This document shows, piece after piece, positions 14,744-27,330 of a stretch of 64,000 nucleotides of DNA. Both the position numbers and the translations under genes were made by a program. This DNA is from Loxodes magnus. Lineage: Eukaryota > Ciliophora > Karyorelictea > Loxodida > Loxodidae. The notes under the pieces were generated by a model. The model did not search any database. It was not told where the DNA came from and worked only from the letters and a program-made list of their open reading frames with translations. The stretch is from the NCBI GenBank assembly GCA_946699065.1, contig CAMPDV010000153.1:310001-374000 (forward strand). Direction: 5' to 3'. How positions within the stretch are numbered: the stretch's first letter is position 1; every line of letters begins with the position of its first letter.

Positions 14744-16519
14744 TCATCTGGCAATTTAACTTGACAGTATTAGTTATTATGTTATAATAGTATTAGTTTA
14801 TGCTTCCTATTAATTATTTTAAGTTTGGATTAACTTGTCTTGCTTGATTATATTTGTTTGAGTAAATTTTTGACATAAAAAAGCTGTTTATTATTTATTT
14901 ATATTATCTGTTTATATAATACTATCTTTTGTTTAAATATTTCCATATAATGTCTAAGTTTATGCATCTACAAATTACTTCTTCTAAAATAATAATTCTT
15001 TATACATTTGAATTTCCTTATTTTTTAATAGAATTTAATTTTGAAAAGCTATATTTATTTCATAGTTTTATTATCTTTACTTATCTAATTCGATTTTAAA
15101 ATTTAAAATTTCCATTTAAGCTTTCTATTCTTAATCTATAAATTACTTATTTTAGTTTTATAATTTTTAATATTAAGAATATAACTCTTGGAGTTAAATT
15201 TCGGTTATTATTTTTTATTAGGTAATTTGTTGAAGTAAATATTAGTTCTATTCTAATATAGTCTATTGATATCCTTGCTAAGTTTTATTTAGAAAGTTAT
15301 CTATTTCAATTTAAGTAAAATTTCTAATTTTATTAAAGTTTTGGCATAGTGAATTATTTACTCCTATCATTTAAGCTTAAGTAAAGCTTTAATTAGCATT
15401 GGCTTCAATTTGAATCTCTTAATTAGATTATATTTCATCTATTGAATTGACTTAATTCTCATATTTTTTCTATTATATCTAAATTTCTTGAAATATACTA
15501 ATTATTTCATCTGTTTAAACTATTTAGTTACTGTAATAAGTTGAGAAGTTTGTTTAAGTAATTTTATGAACTAGTTATTTTGATAGCATTTTTTTGTGAT
15601 ATTGCTATATATCAGATTTGATTGATTAAAAATAGTTCTATAATTGTTTATATTTCTAATAAATTTTATTTATATAAGTTTTATAATATATTTTGGATAT
15701 TTCTTAGTTACTTATCAATGTTTCAATATCTCGTTCATATTTTGCTTTTATATTAATTAGCATTTCATTTAATTATTGGTTTTTATCTATAAGTCTTTAT
15801 ATATTATGTTTAAGTTCTTTTATTTCTAAGGTAAATAAGTTCTCATTAGACTAATTAATTATTTGATTTTATATTACATTTCTTAAATCAGCAGTTTAAT
15901 TTTAAGGTTGTTTGCTCTGAAGATCAGCTAAATGATTATTTGAATTATCAGGATTAGTAATATTATTTTATTTCTGACTAATTTAGTTATTTGAAATTTA
16001 ATAGAATTGTTAATTAGTATTATTCAAAAATTAATCTTAAGTTTACGTTATTTTTGACTACCATAAAAGGATATCTTTATTTGAATTTTAATTAGGATTT
16101 GAAGGTATATCTTTAGAATTCTAACTATCTAAGATAATATCTTATTTTTGGAAAGATTTCTTAGGTAATCGTTTCATATCTTTCGCGGTATTATTTTAGG
16201 CGGTTAATCTATTCATCTATTTATAGGTTGATTTCACTTTCATAATACGCTACAATTAATATCCACGTTGAAGAGAGTTCCTAAGTAGTTTTAATGGGAC
16301 GCGCATGAATTTGTTTTCCGGTTTTTGACTACAATTTTTAAGTAGTTATCTTAATAAATTAATTATTAGGTTTACTTATTTAATTTGTAGTTACTCCAAA
16401 TCTTTTGTTTGGAGATTTTAATGCACCTGTCTATGCTTTTCCTATGAATTTGCAGCTTCTTTGAAATTAATTAAAGAAGAATCACTATTAAAAACTAGTG
16501 AATTCTATATTTCGTCCAT
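14744..16519 (-). CDS. LINE1 ORF1, coiled-coil protein
   Basis: From the ATG at 16519 the frame runs 591 codons to a TGA at 14746-14744, using TAA and TAG throughout as Gln. I found no TGA before the terminal one and only one TGG. The protein is rich in Gln, Asn, Lys, Ile and Glu, with long heptad-like stretches in the middle and C-terminal parts, consistent with the coiled-coil ORF1 RNA-binding proteins of many LINEs. I see no zinc knuckle or RRM. Its end overlaps the open frame of ORF2, which is offset by one base, as in LINEs that reach ORF2 by reinitiation or frameshifting. The function is inferred from position and architecture, not from a recognised domain. Confidence 0.65.
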
Positions 16520-16530
16520 TTTTTTTAAAA

Positions 16531-16861
16531 TTCTAATTATTCAGTTTATTATAAGAGTATTAGATGTGCTTAAAAAGAATTCTATGCTAAATGTTAATAA
16601 GAACTTTAAGATTTAAACATAATTCAAAGCAAAAGAACTTAAAGTGTATTTAATTTCCTTAAAGCATGAGATTATTAAGAAAAAGCTTATTTAATAAGAC
16701 ATTATTTTTAGAGAATTAGTCTGAAGAGAAGTCCTCAATTTAATTTTTAATGAGAATATAGTTCTATTAAATAATGTAAACCTAGCTATATAGAAAGAAT
16801 ATTTAATTCTATTAATTTTTTTAAAGAGATCATATAAGAAAAAGTCATAAAAATTTGATCA
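16531..16861 (-). other. Gene A 3' flank up to LINE1
   Basis: This short stretch lies between the gene A stop and the LINE1 5' end. The first ~80 bp match the 3' UTR of copy C, including an ATAAAAGTTTTAT-like self-complementary segment. No gene is seen in the rest. Confidence 0.5.
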
Positions 16862-19800
16862 TCACAGATTTTTTTCCAAATCTTCAATCACAGGGAAATT
16901 AACTACATCTTGAATTGGTTGTTTCTTTTTTATTACACTTTGCTTCGCTTTTTTAGTTTTTTTTATTTTTTTTGCTTTTTTTGCTTTTTTATCTCCTTCT
17001 TCTTCTATTTCTCCTATTTCATCTATTTCTCTTTTTTCTTCTTTTTCTCTTATTTCTCCTATTTCTTCTACCTCTTCTATTTGATCTTTTTATTATTTTT
17101 TTTATTTTTTTCCTTTTTTTATTTTTTTAACTTTTTTAGGCTTTTTGTCTGCTTTTTCTTTTTTTTCCTCTAATCTAAAATTAAGAACTTACATCTAAAG
17201 AGTATTAGAACATTTCATTTCTTCTGATTGCATGCTTTAAATGGATTCTTTTTATTAAGATTAAGTTTTTTAGGCTCATTTTTATACACTTGTTGAAGTA
17301 GCTATTATATTAAATAAGTTTTCAGTCTGGAGTTGATCAAATTGCTTATTTTCTTTTTGAGGCAACTATAAAATCTCAGGCTATTCTTCTTATAATGAAA
17401 TTTATGAAACATTAAGTGTTTTTTCTCGATCTCTATCAGAATTACTTTATGTTAGTCTAGATTAGTCATCAGGAAATGTTTAATTTAACTTTTTTAACTT
17501 TTTAATTTATCTTTAAATTCTACATTAGTGGATTATATCACTTATTGCGCAGCAAACAAACATTATTGCTGATAACGCGAAAAGTAAGACTGAGCATGTT
17601 ATAACTACAAGTCCAAACTTTTCATACTTGTCTGAACTAATAAGCATTCTTTACCCGCTTTAAGCTCCTTCAGTTACTATGTAGCAATAGAAATTTGTTG
17701 AAAACAGCACAGTCACCCAAATCTCAAGCACTAAAATAGTTACAAAGTTCAGTTTGCTTGTGAAAGGCCTATACTTAATCAGATAGAAAACTTAAGCCAA
17801 GTTAGTCAAAACCATCATTGTGATTTAAGCAATAGGCCACTGAGCAAAGCATGTAACGATGATGGATAAAATAATTCTTCTTATGCTGTAAAATGTATAA
17901 TATAGTATGGGAAACATTCCACTATTTAATTTAAGCTCATCAAACAGAGGTAAATGAGAGGCATAATAACTTCCAACTTCTGTATTTGTATCAAGAATTT
18001 AGATTTCATCTTTATTTTTGCAAATTTTTTAGAACTTAATTGCTTTTTTTGTAATTACAATACAAAAGCCTACTGAAAGTATCTAAAATAAAAAACTTAC
18101 AGAAAAAATAATAGAAAGTAAGAAGTTAATAATGTTAAATGCATTGCTGAAATTTGGATGACTTAGTTGTAGATAAACGGAAATATTTATATCAAGCAGC
18201 TTTGACAAAAGTAAGCTTAGAAGCATTCTATGTTTCACAAGCTCCAAAAATAATTTTTTTAATATCTTTTCAAATAATTTTATCTTGAAAATAATAGGCA
18301 TAATTATATAAACTACTAGCACGCAAGCAATGTAAATAAAGTGTAAGGCAAAGTTACACAAAAAGGAATAAACTCTATAATTTTGAATAAGCCAACAGTA
18401 TAAATCAATATTTTAGTGCTCAATTTCGTTTTCATCTACCAAGAAGAAAACATTATCTTTACCCGCGAAAGGCATTTTACTATTTGCCAATGAGAGATAG
18501 AAGCCATCTAAATTGTTTGGCTTCTTTACATTAATTAATCCATTTATACGAACTAACTAAAGAGCTACTATTAACTAAAATATTTTTTAAGCAGCCTGAG
18601 GAAGATAAAATCCAAAGAAACTTGCACCAATGGAACTCAAAGTTCACGCTATTGCAGTGCACAAGAAAACAGTTTCAAAAGTGACGGAGAATTGAATATA
18701 ATTTTTTTATCATTAAGGAATATCAAAATCTGATAGTGATTAAGGAATTATGGATTCTCTTTTCTCAGTTTCATTCGAAATAATGCATTATGAGCTTTCT
18801 AAAATATAGTTAGCTCCACACTCATAGCATTATTTTTGTTGATAGCTACAGTTTACGCAGTTTTTAAAAAGTTCTTCACAATCAATGCAGGTTCTATTAC
18901 CGTTATCAGAAGTTGATTCAGGACATGTTTTGTAGCATTCATTTTTATAAGATCTCATAGTATAATTGCACTCTTAACTTTAGTTTTATGTTTGATTTTA
19001 ATCATTAGTATCATTATTATTTGTATCCTTTATTTCTGAACATAAATTATTATAATCTATCTGAAATCCTTCTTCACACTATAAGCATATCTTTTATTCA
19101 CTGCTACATTTTTAGCATTTTGAAATTTCTTAGTAACAAAAACCACACTATACATTTTAGAAATAACTGAGTTCATCAGAATTATTGCTACAGTCTATAC
19201 AAGATCCACTCATATCATCATAAGTAAACTAAGGACACTCTTTTATACATTTTCCATTATAAAATTTACTCTAATCATCACATTGAATACACTAGTTCTC
19301 ATTTAAGCAAATATTACAGTTTTAAATTGATTTTTTGCAAGCGTTACATTAACCTTTCTAATCTAAGTAAAATCCTTCTTCACACTATAAGCATATCTCT
19401 TATTCACTGCTACAATTTTAGCAATTTGGAATTTTTTAGTTGCATAATCCACACTAAACGTTTTAGAAGTAGCTTAGTCCTTCAGGATTCTTACTACAGT
19501 CTATACAAGATCCAATCCTATCATCATAAGTAAACTAAGGACACTCTTTTATACATTTTCCATTATAAAGTTTACTCTAATCATCACATTGAATACACTA
19601 GTTCTCATTTAAGCAACTCTTACAATATGGTAAAGAATTCATTACAAGCTTTACATTAGCCTTTCGAATCTAAATAAAATCCTTCTTCACACTATAAGCA
19701 TATCTCTTATTCACTTCTACATTTTTAACAATTAGGAATTTCTTAGTTGCAAAAACCACACTATACATTTTAGAAATAACTGAGTTCATCAGAATTATTG

Positions 19801-22800
19801 CTACAGTCTATGCAAAATCCACTCATATCATCATAAGTAAACTAAGGACACTCTTTTATACATTTTCCATTATAAAATTTACTCTAATCATCACATTGAA
19901 TACACTAGTTCTCATTTAAGCAACTCTTACATTATGGTATAGATTCATTACAAGCTTTACATTAACCTTTCTAATCTAAGTAAAGTCCTTCTTTGCATTG
20001 TATACATTCCTTATGCTAACTTTTGCATAAATTGCAATTAGTAATTTCTTGAGTACATAACTAACATTCTGTATTCTAAGTATAATTCTAATGAGTTTAA
20101 GGACATTGATTTATACATAGATTGTTTAGAAGAATTGAATCAGGAAAGCATCTATCACATAGTTACTAATAATGATTACATTCTTTACAATTATTTACTT
20201 TACACTTGTTACATGTTATATTTGTATTATATCCTTCTTCACACTTAGTACACTAAGTTGCTTACTAATTACATTCTAAACATCTTTATAGTGTCTTATT
20301 ACATGCTTCACATATATGATCCTAGTCTAAATCTTACTGGTTATTTAGACATTACTCTTTACATTTCCTTTCTGAAAAGTAAAATGATTAATCATTGCAT
20401 TCACATGTATTAATTGATTTATTTAAAGTAGCATTTTCTCCACAAGATAAACAATTATACATTCCAGGACCAAAACATGTTAAACAAGTAGGATAACATT
20501 CTTAAACTGAGCAATCTTAAGATTAAGGACTAAGACAATATTTACTCTAACTAAAGCATTAAGTGGAACATGGATGCTATTAAAGCATCTATTGAATAAG
20601 TAATTTAGTGAATGCTACGTTATTTTTATAGAAACGAGGCTAAAATATAGATCCATTGAAAGATTAAGAGGGATGAAAAGGATTTCCTAAAGTAATATTT
20701 TGGTTTAGTTGAAAATGAGGAAATAGGAAAATGAGAATATCTTGAGTACACTGTATTTGATTAGACTTTAAGAATCCTACACATAAAGTTAGCTAATACT
20801 AATTTTAAGTTTAAACTATTTAACTCAAAGAAAAACTTATAAACAATCAATCATCTACAGACTATTACTTATTTGCTAAACTTTTATTTGCTAAAACTTA
20901 ATTTTAGTCATATAAGTTAAATTCTATTTAATCAGTCACAGAAAGCAAAAACTAGAAATTAGTTCCATCTATACTTAATATTTATCCTTAACTATATTCA
21001 TTAGGCTATAATCATACACTAAAACCAAAAGATTAATTAGAAGCTTAACTAGGATCATAGTCATAAAAGCTAAAGGATTAAGATAGAGATTATCATAAGT
21101 TTATTGTTTAGTTATTGGATATCAAGTCTATAAACTAAGGTTAGCATTCATTGTTTGATAGAGTAAATCCTTAATCACACTAGTAACATGAAGTACCATC
21201 TTTACTACATTTAATACAGCTTGGAATAGAAGTATCACATTTATAGCAATTGAGAGTTGATTGATAATAGAAATCTTAGGTACAATCATTTACACATATT
21301 CCACTTTAAAATATTTTATTTGGATCTTAACAACTACAAGTCTAAGTATTATAATCATAAGTACTAGTTACATCACATTCATAACATACTTATTCTTAAT
21401 CACATCATAAACAAGATGGATCACAATCATTTGATAAGCAATCTCATTCTTAAGGACCTTTACATTTCAAAGATAAAATAGGACATGTAAATAAGCAAGG
21501 ATAATTATCATAAACATATTAGAAGTCTTAACTTTTCATATAGTAATTATAAGTATAAAACTTTGTTTAATATAAAGTTCCTTAAAAGTTTTCTGAAGAT
21601 GATGATGATCCTAAATAAATTATTTAATCATCTTCAAATAAAGGTTATACTATACTTTATGTGATATTAGCTAGAACAACCAAATTCTTATTGAAAGGAA
21701 CTATATAACTTTCTATATTTGTTCCTATATTTACTGAGAAAGCTATAAATATTCATTCCTCACAAACAACTGATTAAGTAAAGATAAGAGGTGAAGTTGA
21801 TCCTATTTAAATAGTTAATTCTGCTTTTAGAGTATTAATGCTATAAGATACTTTTAGAATATTTGATTATTAAGTAGATAAAATAACTCCATTATTATTA
21901 CACTAAGATATTCAAGTACTAAATCCAAAAGATTTATTAGAGTTTACATTTGATGCTAAATATCCATATTATTTAAATGTTTCTTAATGGCTTCTTTAAT
22001 TATTAAGTTCATAAACATCTTATAAAGAAGGTAATAAACTAATTCACTAGAAGAAGCATTTATTATTTACTCAGATTAAGCCATTATCACATTTAGTACA
22101 AATATTTCCTATTTCATTACATTCTTAACAATTAGCAATTACTTTAGAGCATTCTTCACATATTTTATCCTTATTTTTATCTTAATTTTTACAACTACAA
22201 TTTTATACACAATCTCTATTTTCAAATTTCCAATCTACATTATTACATTCACATCTTCCAGTTATATACTTACCATTCTATCCACAATCTAAGCATTATA
22301 CATTACTAGATCCAAAACAATTTAAGCAACTACTATCACATTCACCTAAGCAATCATTTAGTTATGGACTTCCACAATATTTACTTCCACAACTTTAAAA
22401 GCAAGGATTTTCAAACCAAGCACTTCTATAAAACTCACTCTAGTTTTTATATTTATCATTTGCATAAAATCTCCCTTATAATATACTTCCTTACAAGTTA
22501 TTCTATGCATTAGATTATTCGCCAAAACATACTTAGTCATTTAACTCAAATTAAGGATATTAGATCTATATTAATACTTCAGCTTCACAAGTTTAAGTTA
22601 CATCTTCAAATATTCATAGACATGGTAGTCAGCTCTAAGGATTTTATGATGAAATTCCTAAGAAAAATCATTTGCTACATTAAGTTTAGTCTATTTGTTT
22701 CTATACTAAAGTAAATTAACTTTATTAAAGAGTTAAAGTTACTGTTATTTATTGCTTGTTATATTTAACTGAAATTTACTACTTATTTTACTAACTTACT

Positions 22801-24092
22801 GAGTCATAGATTTATAAAATTACTCCATTGAATAAACAGTTTTAATCTTCAAATCATAAGGAAATAGAAAAAGCCTTAGTAGAGTGTAAAGATGGATCAT
22901 ATTATAAAAAGTCGTTAAATGTTTTGCATATTGTTTAACTTTTTTAAATAGCTTAAGGAATTTCTTTATCTGTTAAGTTTATAAATGGATATTAAAAAGT
23001 AGTTACTTGTGTACAACTTAGTTTATCTTAGGATAAAGTATAACCTGGTAAGCAAGTTAAGCACTCTCATTAAGTAGTAACTTAGCAAGTATCACAATTA
23101 GCTATTACTTTACTACAATTGGTACATGCTCCATTAAGTTAATATTAATTACTTGAACATTAACTTACACATAAAGCTTCTGAAACTAGTTTATTAGTTG
23201 CTTATGTTGTACAGTTACATTTATTATTTCCAAAATTATCAAAATAAATCATAGTAGAACATTTTAAGCAATCACTAGATGAAGTTCCTTTACAATATTA
23301 GCAAGATTTATCACAAGTATTTCCGCAACTATCTTTTACAGGAGAATTACACATTTGATTAGGACAAGTTGGTAAACAAGGATTATACAAATAAGCTAAA
23401 TCTTATATATCTGCTTTTGAAAGTTCAGCATTTAAATAGTTGTAATATCTATGAGAAATAATTTATCCTTCAAAGTTTTTAGTTTTATCTTTACTTCCTA
23501 ATCAAAGATTATTAGCTGTCGAATGACTTACAATTCAATTTACAGGTGTATAAGTAAAATATTAGCAATCAATAGTAGTATAAAGTTTAGTAGAGCAAAT
23601 TTATAAATCATATTAGTTTTAAATAAGTTTTTGATAATTAATATTATTATGATTTATAGCTAAAAATTATCAATCACAACAAGGAGTACTAAAAGTATAG
23701 GTGAAGGATTTGGTTGGACTACTTAAAGCTCTATAAGTAGTGTAATTAGCTTTTAAAATATTTGAGGAGCAAATAATTTCAATTTTAACATATGTAAAAG
23801 GAGTTGTGTCGGATCTTTCAAAAATGGTTCCATTTGAACAATCTTTATTTTTAAATCAAGCACTCCAACTCATAAATTTATAATTATCTATAGAAAGATA
23901 TGATATTCCATAATTTAGATCAATTAGAAAATTATTAGATTTTGTTTTATCCATTGTATAAATATAATTATTACCACAACATAGTTAACTTGCAGCTGAA
24001 GTTCCACAGCATAAATTGAAGAAAGAGGGAACAGCTTAAGTTTAATAGTTATAAGTAATGATAAAAATTAAAATAAAGCATCTAATTTCCAT
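16862..24092 (-). CDS. Gene A: large LamG/cysteine-rich multi-pass surface protein, frameshifted
   Basis: ATG at 24092 (signal peptide MEIRCFILIFIITYNYQTQA), two 18-nt introns (18083-18100 and 17175-17192), tandem TGATGA stop at 16864-16859. The ectodomain is nearly identical to gene B: LamG-like domains alternating with CxxC-rich blocks, then tandem 102-aa repeats (CPQFTYDDMSGFCIDC type). There are three repeats here against two in gene B. After ~18738 it diverges into its own multi-pass membrane module and ends in a Lys/Glu-rich tail. In-frame TGAs sit at the same Trp positions as in gene B. A single +1 base insertion near 19636 in the second repeat shifts the frame. Codon phase is 2 above and 1 below this point, with the downstream module still well conserved. 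It is therefore a very recent pseudogene, an assembly error, or a frameshifted gene. Confidence 0.8.
17175..17192 (-). other. 18-nt intron 2 of gene A
   Basis: The minus strand reads GTAAGTTCTTAATTTTAG, with canonical GT and AG ends. Copy C has a 17-nt version at the aligned position. Length 18 keeps the frame either way, so the case rests on copy C, where removal is required. Confidence 0.6.
18083..18100 (-). other. 18-nt intron 1 of gene A
   Basis: The minus strand reads GTAAGTTTTTTATTTTAG. It falls inside a membrane segment, between LLSIIFS and ILSVGFCIV. It aligns with the 19-nt intron of gene B (41311-41329), whose removal is required by frame. Confidence 0.65.
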
Positions 24093-24165
24093 AGGTCTAA
24101 AAGAAAGGTTTTGATTTGACTATCTCTTAAATGTTTCCATTTATTTATAAACAATTAAAAGTTGG
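18738..24165 (-). repeat. Left arm of the gene A/gene B inverted repeat
   Basis: This segment matches 35525-40665 in inverted orientation, with near-identity over most of its length, including synonymous sites and ~70 bp of 5' flank. The two arms share an identical 183-bp stretch at 22358-22540 and 37172-37354. The arm ends abruptly at CCTTAATC, after which the two genes diverge. Confidence 0.85.
19050..19985 (-). repeat. Three tandem 306-bp (102-aa) cysteine-rich repeats in gene A
   Basis: The anchor GTCCTTAGTTTACTTATG recurs at 19849, 19542 and 19236 (minus strand), with spacings of 307 and 306 bp. The extra base in the first interval is the frameshift. Gene B has only two anchors, at 39863 and 40169, 306 bp apart. 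Each unit encodes about a dozen Cys in CxxC pairs. Confidence 0.8.
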
Positions 24166-25060
24166 AATTCTACTGTTCGATTTAAACTTAAAGAGAAAAA
24201 TTTAAAATTAGATTTTAAAATAATTAAGTGTTTAAGAAATATTGATTTTTATGATTAAATAAATATTAATAAATTATAGGTAATTTTTAATTTTTAAAAT
24301 TAATTAAATTATAAAAATGTTTAATTTATATTAAATAATGTGTTTTATTTTATCTATTAGACATATTTTAAATTATTTATTTAATAAATATTTATTTATT
24401 TTATTTTTAATTAAAGTTGCTAGTTTCTTCTTTTAATAAAAACTCTCTTAGATTAAAAAGCTTTTTAAATTTAAGAAATAAAGATATAAAGTATTTTTAA
24501 AATAATAATTAATTATAATTATTAAATTCTAAAATTAAGCAAATATTTTGTTTTTATACAGCATTCTAGATCACCAAAAGTACAAATAAACATAAATTAT
24601 TCTATCAAAGCTTTTTTATATTTTTATCTTTTATCTTAGACTTTTTCTTAATTTTAAATATAATCACTATAGAGAAGAATAAATTTTCTTTATATTTTTA
24701 TCTTTAAATAGTTCTTAGGATTTTTAAAAGATTTTAAAGATTTAAAAATGAATAAATTAAATTACAAATATAGAATTTCTAATAAATTTAAAAATCAAAT
24801 TTTATTTAAGTATGGAATAATTAATTAATTTAAATTAAAATCTCTAAATTAGAAGCTAAATTATTAGAAACTTAGCATAATTAAGATTAAGACTAATAAA
24901 TTCCTAATTTTAAATTTATTAAAATAAATTTAGTTAAATAAATCTGAGAATAAAGCTTCAAAAATTTAAATCAAGTATTTTTTTATATTTTCCGTCCAAA
25001 CAATTCTAAAGGATTGTTAGAAGAAACTTTTTATTGATAATTACTTTAAAGAATTATATA
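24166..25060. other. AT-rich spacer upstream of gene A
   Basis: Only AT-rich low-complexity sequence is seen here. It must contain the gene A promoter, but no distinctive element is recognisable. The ~70 bp immediately upstream of the ATG are conserved with gene B. Confidence 0.45.
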
Positions 25061-25061
25061 G

Positions 25062-26870
25062 ATTAAATTAAATTAAATTAAATTAAAAATAATATAGTTT
25101 GCTTAATAGCTTTGAAGTTTTAAGTCTAAACTCAATACACTTCTACTTTTAAGTACTCTTGAAAATGTTGTAGTATTTCTTCTTGTCTCATTAAGATTAT
25201 ATTTACTTGTCTTATTTTCATTAAGTTTTAGAAAGAATATATTTGTTTTCATGTTTATTTTATTCTGCTTCATGTAGATTTTATTATTCTATCAATTTGA
25301 TTCATATAGTCTTTTTTGGAAAATATTTAATTTATTATGTTTTAATTATATTCTAAGAGCTCTTGTTCTATATTTTCATAAATATTTTCTTAGTTTATAT
25401 TATTTTACACTTTATTTTTGCTTTTAATAATTTTATCTATTTAGGTTTTAATATTATCTATACTTGTTTGGTAGTATTTACATTTGATTATGTGTTAGAA
25501 TGTCTCTTTTTCTTGACATAAGCATTAATCATATTCTTAAGGAATATGTCTTTCTTGAAGATCACTTCTAAAAAAAAGTAGTTAAGTTCACAGTCTGAAT
25601 ATTAATTTTGATGGTTGCATTTTCTCTTTGTTCAATAAAAAGTAGGTTATAATTGGGAATTTTTCTACATTTTTGAATTACTTTGTTATAATTTTTGCTG
25701 TGATCATTTCTTTTTTTCTTTTTTTTGTTGTTTTTGCTATTCTCTAAAATGTTTAATTAAAAAATTGTTCTTTAATTTTTACATCAATTTTTTTATCGAA
25801 TTACATCATATTTAGATTTTATAAAGCTTTTAAATCTATTTTAAATTTCTTTTACATTTTTTTAATTTATTTCTGTTATTAAGTCTTATTTTTTTAACTT
25901 ATTTAGAATAATTGGATAAACTTTTCATCTTTATTCTTAGATTATTACTATTGATTATATAAGTCATTTAGTTTTCTATAAAATTTAAAATATCTTTTTG
26001 CAGTTATTTATTCAAATCCAAGTCAGTTAAAATCTATGTGTTGTAACTCATTTCAAGATGCTTATGGCATTTTCATATATTATCTTATAATTTATCGTTA
26101 ACTTACATGTATTTAGTTTTTCACCTTTGTTATTCCAGTTTGTATTCTATATGGAATTATTTCAGCACCATATTCTAATTTAGGTAGAATAAATAATCTG
26201 AATAAATTTTTGAAATTAATTGGGATCGTCTTATTAAATCTGCTGTAAAATTACTATTAAAATAAGTACTTGCCCTACTAATATTTATTTTGTACTTTTT
26301 GTATATGTGTAATTAATTAATTATTCTGATCAATTGTGAATCCTAAATATTCAACAGTTTTCTTTTATTAAATTAGCTTCCCTTATATTTTCAAATCTAA
26401 TTTTTTTTAGTTCTCTTATTTCTCTTTACTAATATTAATGCATTCAGTTTTTATTAAGTTTATTTTTAATTTTATTATATTGAATATTCTTTAAGTTTGA
26501 TCTATTAATTATTACATTCTTTAAGCGTTGTTGGAGATTAGCAATAAATCGTCAGCTCATGCTAATTTTGAGTATTATGTATTTCCTATCTTGTATCCTA
26601 ATTTATTATATTATTCTAAGTATTACATAGCAATATCATAATAAATTATGGCTAGTATAGGTCCTGATGAGCTTCCTTAAAGTATACCATTTTTGTAGTC
26701 TATTTTTCTAGTGATTTAGTCTTCTAGTTAAAAGTGTATTTGTACTTGAGAATATATGTTTTTCAATGTTTTTATTAAGTTATCGGCTATTTTAAATAAT
26801 TATACAGATAAGATTTCTTCTAAGTATATTAGTTTCTAGTTCTATCAATTTACATAATATCTCTTTTAAT
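25062..26870 (-). mobile_element. LINE2: 5'-truncated non-LTR retrotransposon
   Basis: A minus-strand relative of LINE1 that starts inside the RT domain (about motif 3-4) and ends in a (TTTAA)n tail at 25062-25085. Five-prime truncation plus a simple 3' tail is the signature of target-primed reverse transcription. The 5' junction is approximate. Confidence 0.75.
25132..26862 (-). CDS. LINE2 ORF2 fragment: reverse transcriptase with C-terminal Cys/His motif
   Basis: A single frame (first codon bases at multiples of three) carries IYLEEILSVQLF, then NGILQGSSSGPILA, YYDIAMQYLE, the catalytic box LAWADDLLLIS (~26557), TVEYLGFTID (~26370), LFILPKLEYGAEIIP, and the C-terminal DQCLCQEKETFQHIIKC (~25500). 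Each aligns with LINE1 ORF2. The Trp before the ADD catalytic residues is TGA here (26559-26557) and TGG in LINE1 (11943-11941). A TGA at 25134-25132 is the likely end. No N-terminal endonuclease or first RT motifs remain, so the copy cannot act by itself. No frameshift was seen in the retained part. Confidence 0.8.
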
Positions 26871-27033
26871 TTTTAATTTCCTTCTATTTTTTTCTAGTTA
26901 CTTAATTCATAATGGTTATTGAAAATTTATATAATTAAAATTAAGGAAAACTTTTCTTTAATTATTATAATTAAAATCAAATGTATTATAAAAATATATA
27001 ATTAATTAAAAAATTTAAATATATAATTAAAAA

Positions 27034-27330
27034 AATGGCAGGAGTTTAGCTATTCTCTGATTAAATTTCTAGTTTTATGGATAAAGCAAAGAAACTAACT
27101 GTCGCTGGGAAGGTCTTGAGCTAGAGTCAATCTCAGCAAGGGAACAAAATTATTCTGGTTATCCACTCTCGCTAGCAGCTTAAAGCCTGTCGGCCCAGAA
27201 ATATGTAACTCCTTATCTGAAGGTTATTGAATTAAGCAACGGGATATCTGCTTTATGTGCGTCAAGAGAATACCCTGACTCATTTGGCTCGGAAGGAGTT
27301 TCCAATCTCTCGAAATGTAAATTTTTTAAT
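27034..27330 (+). repeat. SINE-like GC-richer repeat, copy 1
   Basis: An abrupt island of mixed base composition in AT-rich DNA. It shares ordered blocks with the repeat at 35068-35370: CTGTCGCTG, AGAGTCA, AGGGAAC, GTTATCC/ATTATCC, GCTT(A/G)AAGCCTG and GGAGTTTCC. It is flanked by AT-rich segments that form short direct repeats (TAATTAATTAAAA at ~27000 and ~27330). No credible protein or tRNA structure is visible. Confidence 0.55.

Larger units (their letters stand above)
10551..16530 (-). mobile_element. LINE1: near-complete non-LTR retrotransposon
   Basis: A minus-strand element with two overlapping ORFs: a 591-aa Gln-rich coiled-coil ORF1 and an ORF2 with apurinic-endonuclease, reverse transcriptase and C-terminal Cys/His motif. 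ORF2 ends in a tandem TGATGA (10669-10664). About 95 nt of 3' UTR follow, and a (TTTA)n tail ends at ~10551-10570, directly against copy C. No long terminal repeats are visible. The 5' limit is uncertain and is placed just upstream of the ORF1 ATG. I could not find a clean target-site duplication. The element carries one apparent frameshift in ORF2, so this copy is probably dead but fairly young. Confidence 0.8.

Noticed and set aside
16910-17173. Phe-rich open frame on the plus strand
   Set aside because: It is the antisense of the Lys/Glu-rich C-terminal tail of gene A (AAA/GAA become TTT/TTC).
10022-17200. The similar tails on both sides of LINE1 as a giant target-site duplication
   Set aside because: They are several hundred bases long, clearly diverged, and contain complete gene ends. 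Duplicated gene copies explain them better.
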